Positions 1 through 6,216 of a stretch of 15,164 bases of DNA are shown here, one piece after another. Origin of the DNA: Clostridia bacterium (lineage in GTDB: Bacteria; Bacillota_E; SLMV01; PUMD01); contig SKXF01000114.1 of assembly GCA_007128555.1 (NCBI GenBank), positions 1 to 15,164 on the forward strand, read 5' to 3'. The translations under genes were made by a program, and so were the position numbers. A model generated the notes under the pieces. It searched no databases and had not been told where the DNA came from. It was given only the letters and a program-made list of their open reading frames with translations. The stretch's first letter is position 1. Every line of letters begins with the position of its first letter.

Positions 1-19
1 CGTGCCCATAGAATAAACG

Positions 20-72
20 GGAGCACTTGCCTCAGCTCCCCACCGTGAGGTGTCGGCTGAGGCAGGTGCTCC
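20..72 (-). terminator. Long stem-loop after the FMN reductase gene, probable terminator
   Basis: Bases 20-36 (GGAGCACTTGCCTCAGC) pair with 56-72 as a 17-bp stem with one G-T wobble. The 19-base loop holds a second small hairpin at 41-52 (CACC-GTGA-GGTG). On the minus strand the stem lies just past the stop of the FMN reductase gene and is followed by the T-rich run CGTTTATTCT, so it fits a rho-independent terminator for that gene. The stem is longer than usual and the T run is interrupted, so a palindromic repeat unit is an alternative. Confidence 0.6.
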
Positions 73-95
73 TGCTCATGCGGTCTTCTCCAGGG

Positions 96-671
96 TCAGG
101 TCTCCGATCCTTGCCCGAGCGATTCGCCTGCAGCCAGGGCTGCCGCAATGTGCATCTCACGGGTCTGTCGGGTGACAGCAAGGGTGGCCACGCGTTTCAT
201 GTCCATCCATTTCACGAAGTAATCATCAAGGACTACAGCTGCCTGAACAGCGCCATTGCCGCTGCCCCCCGCTGCAGCGATGCCAACCACCGGCTTGCCC
301 TTCAGCGGAGATGTCGCTCGGATCGGGTAGTGACTCCTGCGCAAACGATCCAGAAATACCTTGGCGCTCTCACTGAGGTCCCAGAAGTAGACCGGAGAAG
401 AGAACACCAGGCCATCAGCCTGGAGGATCTTCTCCCTGAGGACGGCAAAGTCGTCATCCAGGGTGCATTCCTCGGGGCCGGGTTCGCCCCGGTCTGCAAA
501 ATGGTGTCCCCAGCCGCTTCCGCAGGCCTTACATGGGTGGATATTGAGGGTGTTCAGGTTCACCAGTTCAACCTGGGCCCCCTTGTTCTCGGCACCGTCA
601 AGGGCTGCCCTGGCTAGGGTGGCGGTCAGGCCATCTTCATTCGGGCTGCTCTGGATTGCGAGTATCTTCAC
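96..671 (-). CDS. NADPH-dependent FMN reductase / iron-sulfur flavoprotein-like flavodoxin-fold protein
   Basis: A 191-residue protein of the flavodoxin-like NAD(P)H:FMN reductase family, expected to bind FMN in the cytoplasm and pass electrons to an unknown acceptor. The N-terminus MKILAIQSSPNEDGLTATLA is the usual phosphate-binding strand and loop. Residues 90-99 (FSSPVYFWDL) and the following K-FLDR match the second flavin loop. C47 and C50 (CKAC) with C69 occupy the region where iron-sulfur flavoproteins carry a compact four-cysteine cluster motif; here the spacing is open and only three cysteines are seen, so a cluster is doubtful. The start is a GTG at 671, with GGGGAGG at 680-686, eight bases upstream. 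The gene is single, reads leftward, and is followed by a strong stem-loop. The family is clear; the partner and role are not. Confidence 0.85.
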   Translation of the reverse strand: MKILAIQSSPNEDGLTATLARAALDGAENKGAQVELVNLNTLNIHPCKACGSGWGHHFADRGEPGPEECTLDDDFAVLREKILQADGLVFSSPVYFWDLSESAKVFLDRLRRSHYPIRATSPLKGKPVVGIAAAGGSGNGAVQAAVVLDDYFVKWMDMKRVATLAVTRQTREMHIAAALAAGESLGQGSET

Positions 672-686
672 AGTATATGCCTCCCC

Positions 687-1338
687 TATATGTGGTACTG
701 CATTCTTTCGCGATGCGCTGTCTTATTCCTACCTTCCTTCTCAGGGTTGGTCTCTCCCTGAACGCTTCGAGGAGGTCTCGCAGATGCCCCGAGGAAGATC
801 GGTAGGGATTGCCTGGGGTAGCAGTGGGTGCTTGCCGGAGTCACCGGACGGGTGTATGCGAGCCATTACTGCGGTGATTTGACACCCATCTCTGCCGCTG
901 TAGGTCATCCGGGCCGCTGTGGATCTCCCCTCGGCTCCGGCGGGAACGTTGGCACTCGGCAGGGTATATGTGTCCTGGTCAGCGAAGTGTGCACGTTCCA
1001 TGGTCTGCCGGTTGCCGTGTTCGGTTCTACTCCCGGGTGCATCAGGATTTCGGGAGGCGTCCGCAGCGGCGATCCAGCCGTTTGGGTCTTCCCTGGGGGG
1101 TCTGTAGAAAGGCGACCAACCCGGGCAACACCCTCGATCTGGGTTAGCCAGTACAGGCACGGTCATCATGGACTGCAACCCGTCTGACCCGCTAGATGAG
1201 CTTTTTCGTATCCTGCGAAGATGGCTTGGTTAACACTCCGTTGGTTCCCCCTGGCGGCCGCTCCCTGACGGCAGGAAGGGGGCGACATCTGGCGAACCAT
1301 CATCTATCACGACAAAGCATATACGACAGGGGGCAGTT
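687..1338. other. About 650 bases without a convincing gene
   Basis: Both strands contain open frames of 120-145 codons (828-1187 on plus, 741-1178 on minus), but neither has a good ribosome binding site and neither translation resembles a known family. Small GC-rich hairpins occur near the right end: CCTG-ACGG-CAGG at 1264-1275, inside a possible CCCCCT/AGGGGG pairing at 1247-1252 and 1277-1282. No clear promoter for the downstream hydrolase was seen. This could be decayed coding sequence. Confidence 0.4.
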
Positions 1339-2187
1339 GTGATGCACGATCTTTCGGGTCAATTGCACCGACTTTGCGATGAGGAGCCTTATGATGTGAT
1401 CTGGTACCTGAAGAACCTAGCGACCGGTGAAGTGGTTGAACGAAATGCCGAGGAGGTTGTGCCTTCAGCGAGCACGCGTAAGATCGCCATCTTGATGGCG
1501 GCTCTGAAACAGGTGAACGAGGGACGGTTATCGCTGGACCAGCCTATCACCATGGAGGCCAGGTATCAGAACAACAACTCGGGTACCTTCCAACACCTCC
1601 GCCCCGGATTCACGATCACGCTGCAGGATGTACTGACCATGATGATCATCGTCAGTGACAATACCTGTACCGGGACGGTGGCAGATATCGTGGGTCTTGA
1701 CCAGGTGAACGATCTGTGCCGGAGTATCGGAATGGTTGGGACAACCCATAGGCAGGGGATTCCCAGTGGTCTGTATCCCGATCACCCCGTTGAGATGACC
1801 AATGCCACCACCCCGCGCGACCTCGGCATCTTGCTGGATGTTATCCTCAGGGGAACGCAGGATGCGGAGGCGGCAGCAAGCCTTGGGTGCACACCCCATC
1901 TGTGCGAGTTGGGGATCAATATCCTGAGCTGGCAGAAACTGCGCGCGAGGCTGCCTTTTATGCTACCCCACGGTACCCGGGTTGCTCACAAGACGGGAAC
2001 GGGGGCACGCAACATAAACGATGCGGGTATCATATATGGCTCGCAGGACAGGCCCCTGTTCATTCTGACGGTCCTGACCGACGGTGTGCCCACGGGCGAC
2101 CTGCCAGGCGGCATGCCCGGCTATGCCTCTGCCCAGCGCCTCATATCCCGAATGGCACGCCTTTGCTACGATCACATGAATGAGTGA
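1339..2187 (+). CDS. Class A beta-lactamase-fold serine hydrolase (PBP-like), no signal peptide
   Basis: A 282-residue member of the serine beta-lactamase / penicillin-binding superfamily (beta-lactamase2 type). All three active-site boxes are present: S45-T-R-K48 (SxxK nucleophile), S106-D-N108 (SDN) and K218-T-G220 (KTG). The omega-loop motif ExxLN that carries the deacylating glutamate of true class A beta-lactamases is not recognisable between the SDN box and the TPRDL helix (about residues 135-160). Antibiotic resistance is therefore not a safe call; a slow acyl-enzyme, peptidase, esterase or amidase role is possible. The N-terminus (MMHDLSGQLHRLCDEEP) has no hydrophobic signal, so the protein appears cytoplasmic, which is odd for this fold. 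GTG at 1339 and ATG at 1342 are both possible starts after a G-rich ribosome binding site (AGGGGG, 1328-1333). No partner gene is adjacent on the same strand. Confidence 0.85.
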   Translation: MMHDLSGQLHRLCDEEPYDVIWYLKNLATGEVVERNAEEVVPSASTRKIAILMAALKQVNEGRLSLDQPITMEARYQNNNSGTFQHLRPGFTITLQDVLTMMIIVSDNTCTGTVADIVGLDQVNDLCRSIGMVGTTHRQGIPSGLYPDHPVEMTNATTPRDLGILLDVILRGTQDAEAAASLGCTPHLCELGINILSWQKLRARLPFMLPHGTRVAHKTGTGARNINDAGIIYGSQDRPLFILTVLTDGVPTGDLPGGMPGYASAQRLISRMARLCYDHMNE

Positions 2188-2239
2188 GGGAGGGATGGAT
2201 TCCAGGTGAGCGCTATCGTGTTTGAGCAGGGGCACGCAG

Positions 2240-2489
2240 GTTACCCCGGGTTTGAATGGATGTCTGATGCACCGGTATAGTACCGAGATGACCAACTCGC
2301 CGCCGGCCCTGTGGATCTGACGCCATCCTAGCCACAGGATGATCAGCCCACCCAGCATTACAGTGCTCTGCTGGCCCCAGGTTGATGCCGAAATAATCGG
2401 CGAGCAGGTAGATGGTCGGGGGGAATCCATACATCTCGGGAGTGCACGACGTGAATCAAGACCACTATCCAGAGACTGTAGTCATAGAT
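2240..2489 (-). pseudogene. Frameshifted remnant of an isoprenylcysteine carboxyl methyltransferase-like (ICMT/PEMT) membrane protein
   Basis: Three pieces of one protein family lie in order on the minus strand but in different frames. The first, around 2489-2450, reads YDYSLWIVVLIH. The second starts at the ATG at 2434 and reads MYGFPPTIYLLADYFGINLG. The third, about 2385-2240, reads LIILWLGWRQIHRAGGELV and then LYRCIRHPFKPG. The MYGFP-TIYLL and GWRQIHRA-GELV--LYRYVRHPQY-G signatures belong to the small membrane methyltransferases annotated as isoprenylcysteine carboxylmethyltransferase family proteins. The segment normally linking YDYxLW to EMYGFP appears shortened, and the C-terminal part after RHP is lost, so at least two frameshifts and a truncation are needed. 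It follows copZ in the same direction, so it may once have been part of that transcription unit. Family assignment is from remembered motifs. Confidence 0.65.
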
Positions 2490-2578
2490 AACCGGCTATT
2501 CCTCCTCTACCTGTTGCCTCTTATACGTCATCACGGCCGTAGGTCTGCCGCAGCTTACAGTGGAATGCTTTGCATCGG

Positions 2579-2613
2579 TGTGCCCGTGCACCTTTCTGGT
2601 GTGCACGGGCACA
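2579..2613. terminator. Perfect 13-bp inverted repeat after copZ, possible terminator
   Basis: TGTGCCCGTGCAC at 2579-2591 pairs perfectly with GTGCACGGGCACA at 2601-2613 around a 9-base loop. It starts 17 bases past the copZ stop on the minus strand. Neither strand has a T run next to it, so a classical intrinsic terminator is not complete. It could be a stabilising 3' hairpin or a protein-binding dyad. Confidence 0.45.
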
Positions 2614-2630
2614 GGGTGTGAAGGCGATTC

Positions 2631-2864
2631 CTATGCGAGCTTGTAACCTGCCTCGCGTACGGTTGCTACGACGTCATCCTGGCAGAGCTCTGCGTCAGAC
2701 TGCACCGTGACCGTTCCGGTCTGAACACAGACCTGTACGTCATTTACTCCGTTGAGGGCTTCGAGTGCAGTTTTCACCCTCATCGCACAATGTTGACAGG
2801 TCATGCCATTTACACGGTAGGTTGCTTTATGTCCGTTGGAACCGTGGGAGCAACAGGGCATCAT
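2631..2864 (-). CDS. copZ: Copper chaperone CopZ-like heavy-metal-associated (HMA) domain protein
   Basis: A 77-residue single HMA domain. The metal-binding motif M21-T-C23-Q-H-C26 (MxCxxC) is intact and sits in the usual N-terminal loop; the rest (VKTALEALNGVNDVQV, TGTVTVQSD, VVATVREAGYKL) follows the ferredoxin-like fold. Such proteins carry Cu(I) in the cytoplasm to a P-type ATPase or a repressor. The N-terminal tail MMPCCSHGSNGH adds two adjacent cysteines and two histidines, which are extra potential metal ligands. The start at 2864 is chosen because GGGAGGAGG at 2871-2879 lies six bases upstream; a longer frame beginning at 2894 would put this site inside the gene. A CsoR-type palindrome 47 bases upstream suggests copper-controlled expression. 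No copA or csoR lies in the window, so the chaperone is isolated from its usual partners here. Confidence 0.9.
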   Translation of the reverse strand: MMPCCSHGSNGHKATYRVNGMTCQHCAMRVKTALEALNGVNDVQVCVQTGTVTVQSDAELCQDDVVATVREAGYKLA

Positions 2865-2910
2865 TCGGCACCTCCTCCCGAGCCGTAAGATCATCAGTAT
2901 ATATCCTTAT

Positions 2911-2927
2911 ATACCCCACCGGGGTAT
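2911..2927. promoter_or_regulatory. CsoR-type operator upstream of copZ
   Basis: ATACCCCACCGGGGTAT is a perfect dyad with 7-bp arms and a 3-base centre. This has the shape of the GC-tract dyads bound by CsoR, the Cu(I)-sensing repressor, before copZ/copA genes in Firmicutes (TACCCC-N3-GGGGTA). It lies between copZ and an AT-rich stretch. On the minus strand a candidate -10 (TATATA or TATACT, within 2895-2912) starts at or just past its edge, so bound repressor would block the promoter. No clear -35 was found, so the exact promoter is not assigned. Confidence 0.8.
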
Positions 2928-2929
2928 TC

Positions 2930-3309
2930 TCTATCATGTATTGTATTGTGATGGTGAGCGCTTGTCAAGAAATCTGGCGACTTCCTTGGAGGCCAGACGG
3001 GAACACCCAGATTTGCCAGGCAACGTCGGTTCTCGCTTATGAACGATAGCCGGTGGGCCTGAACATGAACGATGATTTCCTGGGGGGAGATCCTTGCGAG
3101 TGGCGATGACCTGGTGACGGTTGGCGAGCTTCGTGAACTCAGCGCCATCACCTTGATGAAAAACCATGCAACCAAAGATCCTGGTGTGCTTTCGGTCAAT
3201 ATCTCGCGCTGGCGCTGGCACTGTGCAATACCCCAACCCCGCAAATCAACCAGTTAGTCTGGTCGGAGAGGCATTGCTGTGTTATCATTGAACTAAAGGT
3301 AACGAAATA
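2930..3309. other. Gap of about 380 bases between divergent copZ and the TPP riboswitch
   Basis: Short open frames exist on both strands (up to about 115 codons on minus), with no good ribosome binding site or recognisable family. The promoter for the thiT leader must lie near the right end; TATCAT at 3283-3288 is a candidate -10, but the -35 at the right distance is poor. Confidence 0.35.
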
Positions 3310-3396
3310 GATGCTTGGGGGAGCTGCAGATGCTGAGAGGGAAGGCAAGCCTTCCGACCCCTGGAACCTGATCTGGGTAATGCCAGCGCAGGAAAC
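3310..3396 (+). ncRNA. TPP riboswitch (THI element)
   Basis: The leader carries the conserved blocks of the thiamine pyrophosphate riboswitch in order: GGGGGAGC near 3317, GCTGAGAGG at 3332-3340, then GACCCCTGGAACCTGATCTGG at about 3356-3376 and TAATGCCAGCGCAGG at about 3378-3392. The middle arm is a hairpin GGAAGGC-AAGCCTTCC at about 3340-3355. It precedes the thiamine transporter gene thiT and a terminator hairpin, so ligand binding should favour termination and shut off thiamine uptake when TPP is plentiful. Confidence 0.96.
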
Positions 3397-3414
3397 GTGT
3401 CCGATTTCTCGCAT

Positions 3415-3442
3415 CCGCTGTTCATGCAGCGGTTTTCATTTT
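3415..3442 (+). terminator. Rho-independent terminator of the TPP riboswitch expression platform
   Basis: CCGCTG (3415-3420) and CAGCGG (3427-3432) form a perfect 6-bp stem around TTCATG, followed by TTTTCATTTT. It lies between the riboswitch and the thiT ribosome binding site, the usual place for a ligand-controlled terminator. The competing anti-terminator pairing was not worked out. Confidence 0.85.
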
Positions 3443-3480
3443 GTCACACCGTGTACTTCCCCCGCAAAAGGAGGAGACGT

Positions 3481-4005
3481 ATGGACAACAAGAAGGTACT
3501 CATACTCGTGGAGTCGGCTGTGGTTATTGCGATGGCCCTGGCTTTGAGCCAGATGAGGCTGTTCCGGTTGCCCCAGGCGGGCTCGGTCACTCTGGCTATG
3601 GTTCCCCTGGTAGTGCTGGCATACCGTCGGGGGGCGAAGGCCGGCCTCATGGCGGGCATAGCTCTAGGGTTGCTGCGGTTGACCCTGGATGCCTACGTCG
3701 TTCACTGGGCCCAGTTCCTACTGGACTACCCGCTCGCTTTCGGACTCGTCGGGCTGGCCGGTTTTTTCCCTAATCGCAAGTTCCTCGGCGTCGTGGTGGG
3801 CTATCTCGGGCGTTTGCTCTGTCACTTCGCTGCCGGATTCGTGTTTTTTGCAGAGTTCGCGCCGGAGGGAACTCCCGTGGCGGTGTACGTCTTCATGTAC
3901 AACATCTCGTTCATTTTGCCCGAGGCGATCATAACCTTCGCCGTTCTGTACTGGCTGTTTCCGCGCCTGCAAGAGGCGCTTCCCACAAACAGGGACGCCC
4001 GCTGA
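3481..4005 (+). CDS. thiT: Thiamine transporter ThiT, S-component of an ECF transporter
   Basis: A 174-residue hydrophobic protein with about six membrane segments, matching the ThiT (YuaJ) family, the substrate-binding subunit that works with the shared EcfA/EcfA'/EcfT module to import thiamine. Family signatures are residues 75-87 (HWAQFLLDYPLAF), 110-124 (GRLLCHFAAGFVFFA), where the histidine H115 is conserved, and 136-150 (YVFMYNISFILPEAI). Length is normal for the family. The start is the ATG at 3481 because AAGGAGGAG sits at 3468-3476; an upstream in-frame codon would extend through the terminator and is not credible. Expression is controlled by the TPP riboswitch and terminator directly upstream. 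No ECF energy module or thiamine biosynthesis gene is in the window. Confidence 0.95.
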   Translation: MDNKKVLILVESAVVIAMALALSQMRLFRLPQAGSVTLAMVPLVVLAYRRGAKAGLMAGIALGLLRLTLDAYVVHWAQFLLDYPLAFGLVGLAGFFPNRKFLGVVVGYLGRLLCHFAAGFVFFAEFAPEGTPVAVYVFMYNISFILPEAIITFAVLYWLFPRLQEALPTNRDAR

Positions 4006-4012
4006 ATCTCCG

Positions 4013-4039
4013 GCCGCTTCAGGTTGATCCTGGAGCGGC
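4013..4039 (+). terminator. Possible stem-loop terminator after thiT
   Basis: GCCGCTTCAGG (4013-4023) pairs with CCTGGAGCGGC (4029-4039) over 11 bp with one G-T wobble and a 5-base loop. It starts seven bases past the thiT stop. No T run follows, so termination is likely inefficient or the hairpin only protects the transcript end. Confidence 0.45.
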
Positions 4040-4114
4040 GACTCATATTCGGCTGCAGGACCTGGACCGGATTCCGACTGCAACTCAGACCGCGTTACAG
4101 GGTGGGGTGCGTGC

Positions 4115-4918
4115 ATGCAGAAAGATGTGCTTTATCTTCACTACGGAGCTCAATGCCCGGGCTACCGCTACATGGGAGAGCAGGGACAGAATCTGGCCGC
4201 GGTGCTGGGACGGCCCTACAGGTGGATCGACGTGGCCCGGCGACCCGAGTATGCTGAGAGGCATTCCATGTTCTTCCCGGGGATGATCGTTATAGACGAC
4301 TTCAGCCTGGTGTATCCCGGCCGGGTGGATCAGATGCTGGACAGTTACCGTCGTCGGGGCCCGATTCCAGGAGAGATGCATTGGGTGGCGAAGCCCCAGG
4401 TGGAGCCTGATGAGATTCTTCCCCTGGTTCCTGGGCGGGCAGATGAGGCGGCCTCCATCTGCATCAAGGGAACGTCCTGCGTACAAGACAAGAAGAACTG
4501 GCTCAGAATAGAGGCCAGGGAGCTGGTCGGAGGCGAAGTTGGATACCTCGGGCGAGTTGGAGGGCGGGCGGTGGCCGCAGTGGAGTTCGTTCGGGAGGAT
4601 CGGGTTCCCTACCCCCTTGGCCGAAGGTCCGAGGGTTCAATCTTTGTTACCTGCCTGTACGGTGTCGCTTCGGCGCCGGAGGACTATCGTCTTGCCCTCC
4701 TGATGGCGTTGAAAGGGCGAGCACGGGACCTGGGTTACCGAAGGATTCGTGCTGTCACCGGCAATGAGACGCCCTATCCTAACGGTCCATGGACGACCTT
4801 TGAAGCGGCAGGGTTCCAGAGGGGACCTTTCCTGGGGAGAGCTCTACTCCGGCATCGTCACGAGGACATGTACCTGGTTTTGCTTGATCTCAATGGGGAA
4901 AGCGGAAGTGCCCGATGA
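4115..4918 (+). CDS. Two-domain protein: N-terminal thioredoxin-like region and C-terminal GNAT acetyltransferase
   Basis: 267 residues. The C-terminal half (about 95-260) reads as a GNAT acetyltransferase: strand GYLGRVGGRAVAAVEFV, strand FVTCLYGVA, helix YRLALLMALKGRARDLGYRRIRAVTG and the final NGPWTTFEAAGF. The acetyl-CoA pyrophosphate loop normally reads Q/R-x-x-G-x-G/A; here it is Y191-RLALLMALKG, so the glycines are displaced or missing, and CoA binding should be checked. The N-terminal 90 residues look thioredoxin-like: strand VLYLHYG, a lone C14-P in the active-site position, and FFPGMIVIDDF, where P55 fits the cis-proline. YoaP-like proteins also join a GNAT domain to a thioredoxin-like domain, so this may be a related arrangement in the opposite order. 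The start has AGGGTGGGG at 4099-4107. The gene end overlaps the end of the DUF1287 gene on the other strand by 29 bases. Confidence 0.7.
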   Translation: MQKDVLYLHYGAQCPGYRYMGEQGQNLAAVLGRPYRWIDVARRPEYAERHSMFFPGMIVIDDFSLVYPGRVDQMLDSYRRRGPIPGEMHWVAKPQVEPDEILPLVPGRADEAASICIKGTSCVQDKKNWLRIEARELVGGEVGYLGRVGGRAVAAVEFVREDRVPYPLGRRSEGSIFVTCLYGVASAPEDYRLALLMALKGRARDLGYRRIRAVTGNETPYPNGPWTTFEAAGFQRGPFLGRALLRHRHEDMYLVLLDLNGESGSAR

Positions 4919-5537
4919 TTTCCCACCGGGTGAGACAGTCTTCTTCCCGGGTGACGGAGCTATTGTGGATGACCAGGGGGCGTCCGTGTCGGTTTGTGCG
5001 GTCCGATACGATCCCGGTGTGCTGGCTTCCATCCGGGAACCTCCAGTAGACAATGTCGCCATGTCTCCACTGATCGGTCCGGTCTGGATCGGTGGTCAGT
5101 TCCAGGCCGTAGCGTTTTAGAAAGGTGATCTGGTTCTGGGTCCTGCGATGGTCGATGTTTGGATCGGGCTCGGTGAGGCCCCAGGCCTGGGGGTAGACGT
5201 CAAAATGCTCCCGCATGTCCTCGTGGATGAGGACCTGGAGGTCGTATCCGCCTGCCCGGAGGGCGCGGATGATGACATCGGTGCACGCCCCTCGATCTGC
5301 GGGAATATCCCCGCCTGGATACTGTAGGCTGTAGTATCCGGCGTCGTAACGGACGCCCGCCACTACCTCAGCGCGAGCCCCAAGAAGAATGAAATCCTCG
5401 GTCTTGAGATCTTCTCGAGGTATCAGTTCCACAGGAGATGGTTTCTTTGTTACGTCTGGAATCTGGCTCCACAGGGGAATCGTCAGCAGGGCAACGGTCA
5501 GCAGTGCCAGTATGAGCAGCAGTCTCCCTGATGTCAC
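4890..5537 (-). CDS. DUF1287 family protein, secreted or membrane-anchored, NlpC/P60-like
   Basis: 215 residues matching DUF1287. Signatures are residues 73-88 (YPGGDIPADRGACTDV), 105-109 (HEDMR), 113-131 (DVYPQAWGLTEPDPNIDHR) and 171-192 (SQHTGIVSDR...GRPLVIHN). The invariant C85, H173 and H191-N192 suggest a cysteine-hydrolase active site of the NlpC/P60 or papain-like type; the substrate is not known. Residues 5-24 are a hydrophobic stretch (LLLILALLTVALLTIPLW) with no lipobox cysteine, so the protein is exported or tethered by its N-terminus. The start is a GTG at 5537 with GGAGG at 5545-5549, seven bases upstream. The gene converges on the thioredoxin/GNAT gene and shares its last 29 bases with it. 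Confidence 0.88.
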   Translation of the reverse strand: MTSGRLLLILALLTVALLTIPLWSQIPDVTKKPSPVELIPREDLKTEDFILLGARAEVVAGVRYDAGYYSLQYPGGDIPADRGACTDVIIRALRAGGYDLQVLIHEDMREHFDVYPQAWGLTEPDPNIDHRRTQNQITFLKRYGLELTTDPDRTDQWRHGDIVYWRFPDGSQHTGIVSDRTNRHGRPLVIHNSSVTREEDCLTRWEIIGHFRFPH

Positions 5538-5549
5538 CCCAACGCCTCC

Positions 5550-5957
5550 AACCTAGCTGATCTAACTCCATATTAACGCCCCCCGGTTCTCCGTGCCAAG
5601 GGGAAATCGCTACCAGGCTACGGTACCGTTGATCAGACATGGATGTTATGCTGGGCCATGTGACCATGGATATGTCCGGTGGTGCTTTGTGCCGTACCGC
5701 CATACAGGTCCGGAAACCAGGTTGATGAGGTCCGTTCTCTCAGCGTGAACGATGAACGTGAGTCTCCTGCCGTACTGGTGGGCGGTGAGTGCATTGCGTA
5801 CCACCTGATACACGGGTAAGAACCTGCCAATACTTTCCGAGAAGATGGGGACATATAGAGTGTTTCCTGACATGTTCGACCGGAGGCTTTCTCCAGAAAA
5901 TAGAATAGCGCATAAGTTTTTTAAATTGTAGACTTGTTTAGGCATTTCCTTTTAGCC
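5550..5957. other. About 400 bases with no supported gene
   Basis: The minus strand has an open frame at 5646-5945 (99 codons) whose middle looks somewhat protein-like (NTLYVPIFSESIGRFLPVYQVV), but AAGGA is only one base from its ATG, its end is not protein-like, and no family is recognised. The right end (about 5895-5957) is AT-rich and probably holds the promoter for the small ORF that follows. No hairpin with a T run was seen. Confidence 0.35.
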
Positions 5958-5971
5958 AGAAGGAGTGTGTT

Positions 5972-6190
5972 GTGATCTGTGAACAGACAAGAGCCATTGA
6001 TAACTACAGGCTGGAACGGGTGCTGAAACCGGGTGCTGAAACATGGGCTTCGCCTGTGCCAGTTCTCGAGATCGCAGAGTACAGCCGTCAGCCGTGGCAA
6101 TGGTCTCTGGGTGAACACGGGGAGAGCATCCAGCAGCAGATCAAAAATGTCGGATGGTGCGGTCCCTTGCATCATAAAAACATTGGCTAA
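5972..6190 (+). CDS. Small hypothetical protein, 72 residues
   Basis: The frame starts with GTG at 5972, preceded by a good ribosome binding site, AGAAGGAG (5958-5965), at six bases. An AT-rich stretch lies upstream and a terminator-like stem at 6217-6248 lies downstream, so this is a plausible separate transcription unit. The protein is soluble, with no signal peptide or membrane segment, and has several tryptophans (WASPVPVLEIAEYSRQPWQW); no family is recognised. A 13-base perfect tandem duplication (CGGGTGCTGAAAC at 6017-6029 and 6030-6042) lies inside it. Because 13 is not a multiple of three, the frame before the duplication would have continued differently, so the present C-terminus may be new or the gene may be broken. 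It could also be a leader ORF for the downstream DUF1576 gene. Confidence is modest. Confidence 0.4.
   Translation: MICEQTRAIDNYRLERVLKPGAETWASPVPVLEIAEYSRQPWQWSLGEHGESIQQQIKNVGWCGPLHHKNIG
6017..6042. repeat. 13-bp perfect tandem duplication inside the small ORF
   Basis: CGGGTGCTGAAAC occurs twice in direct contact (6017-6029, 6030-6042). It shifts the reading frame of the small ORF by one base, which suggests a recent slippage or repair event. Confidence 0.9.
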
Positions 6191-6216
6191 TGCAAAAACT
6201 CACGGAATAACCAATT

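Noticed and set aside
27..617. 196-codon plus-strand frame opposite the FMN reductase
   Set aside because: Antisense to a gene with a good start, ribosome binding site and family match.
741..1187. Overlapping open frames on both strands between the FMN reductase and the hydrolase
   Set aside because: No ribosome binding site, no recognisable family and unlikely composition; kept only as an unassigned stretch.
5646..5945. 99-codon minus-strand frame with a partly protein-like middle
   Set aside because: The AAGGA before the ATG is one base away, the C-terminal third looks random and no family is recognised.
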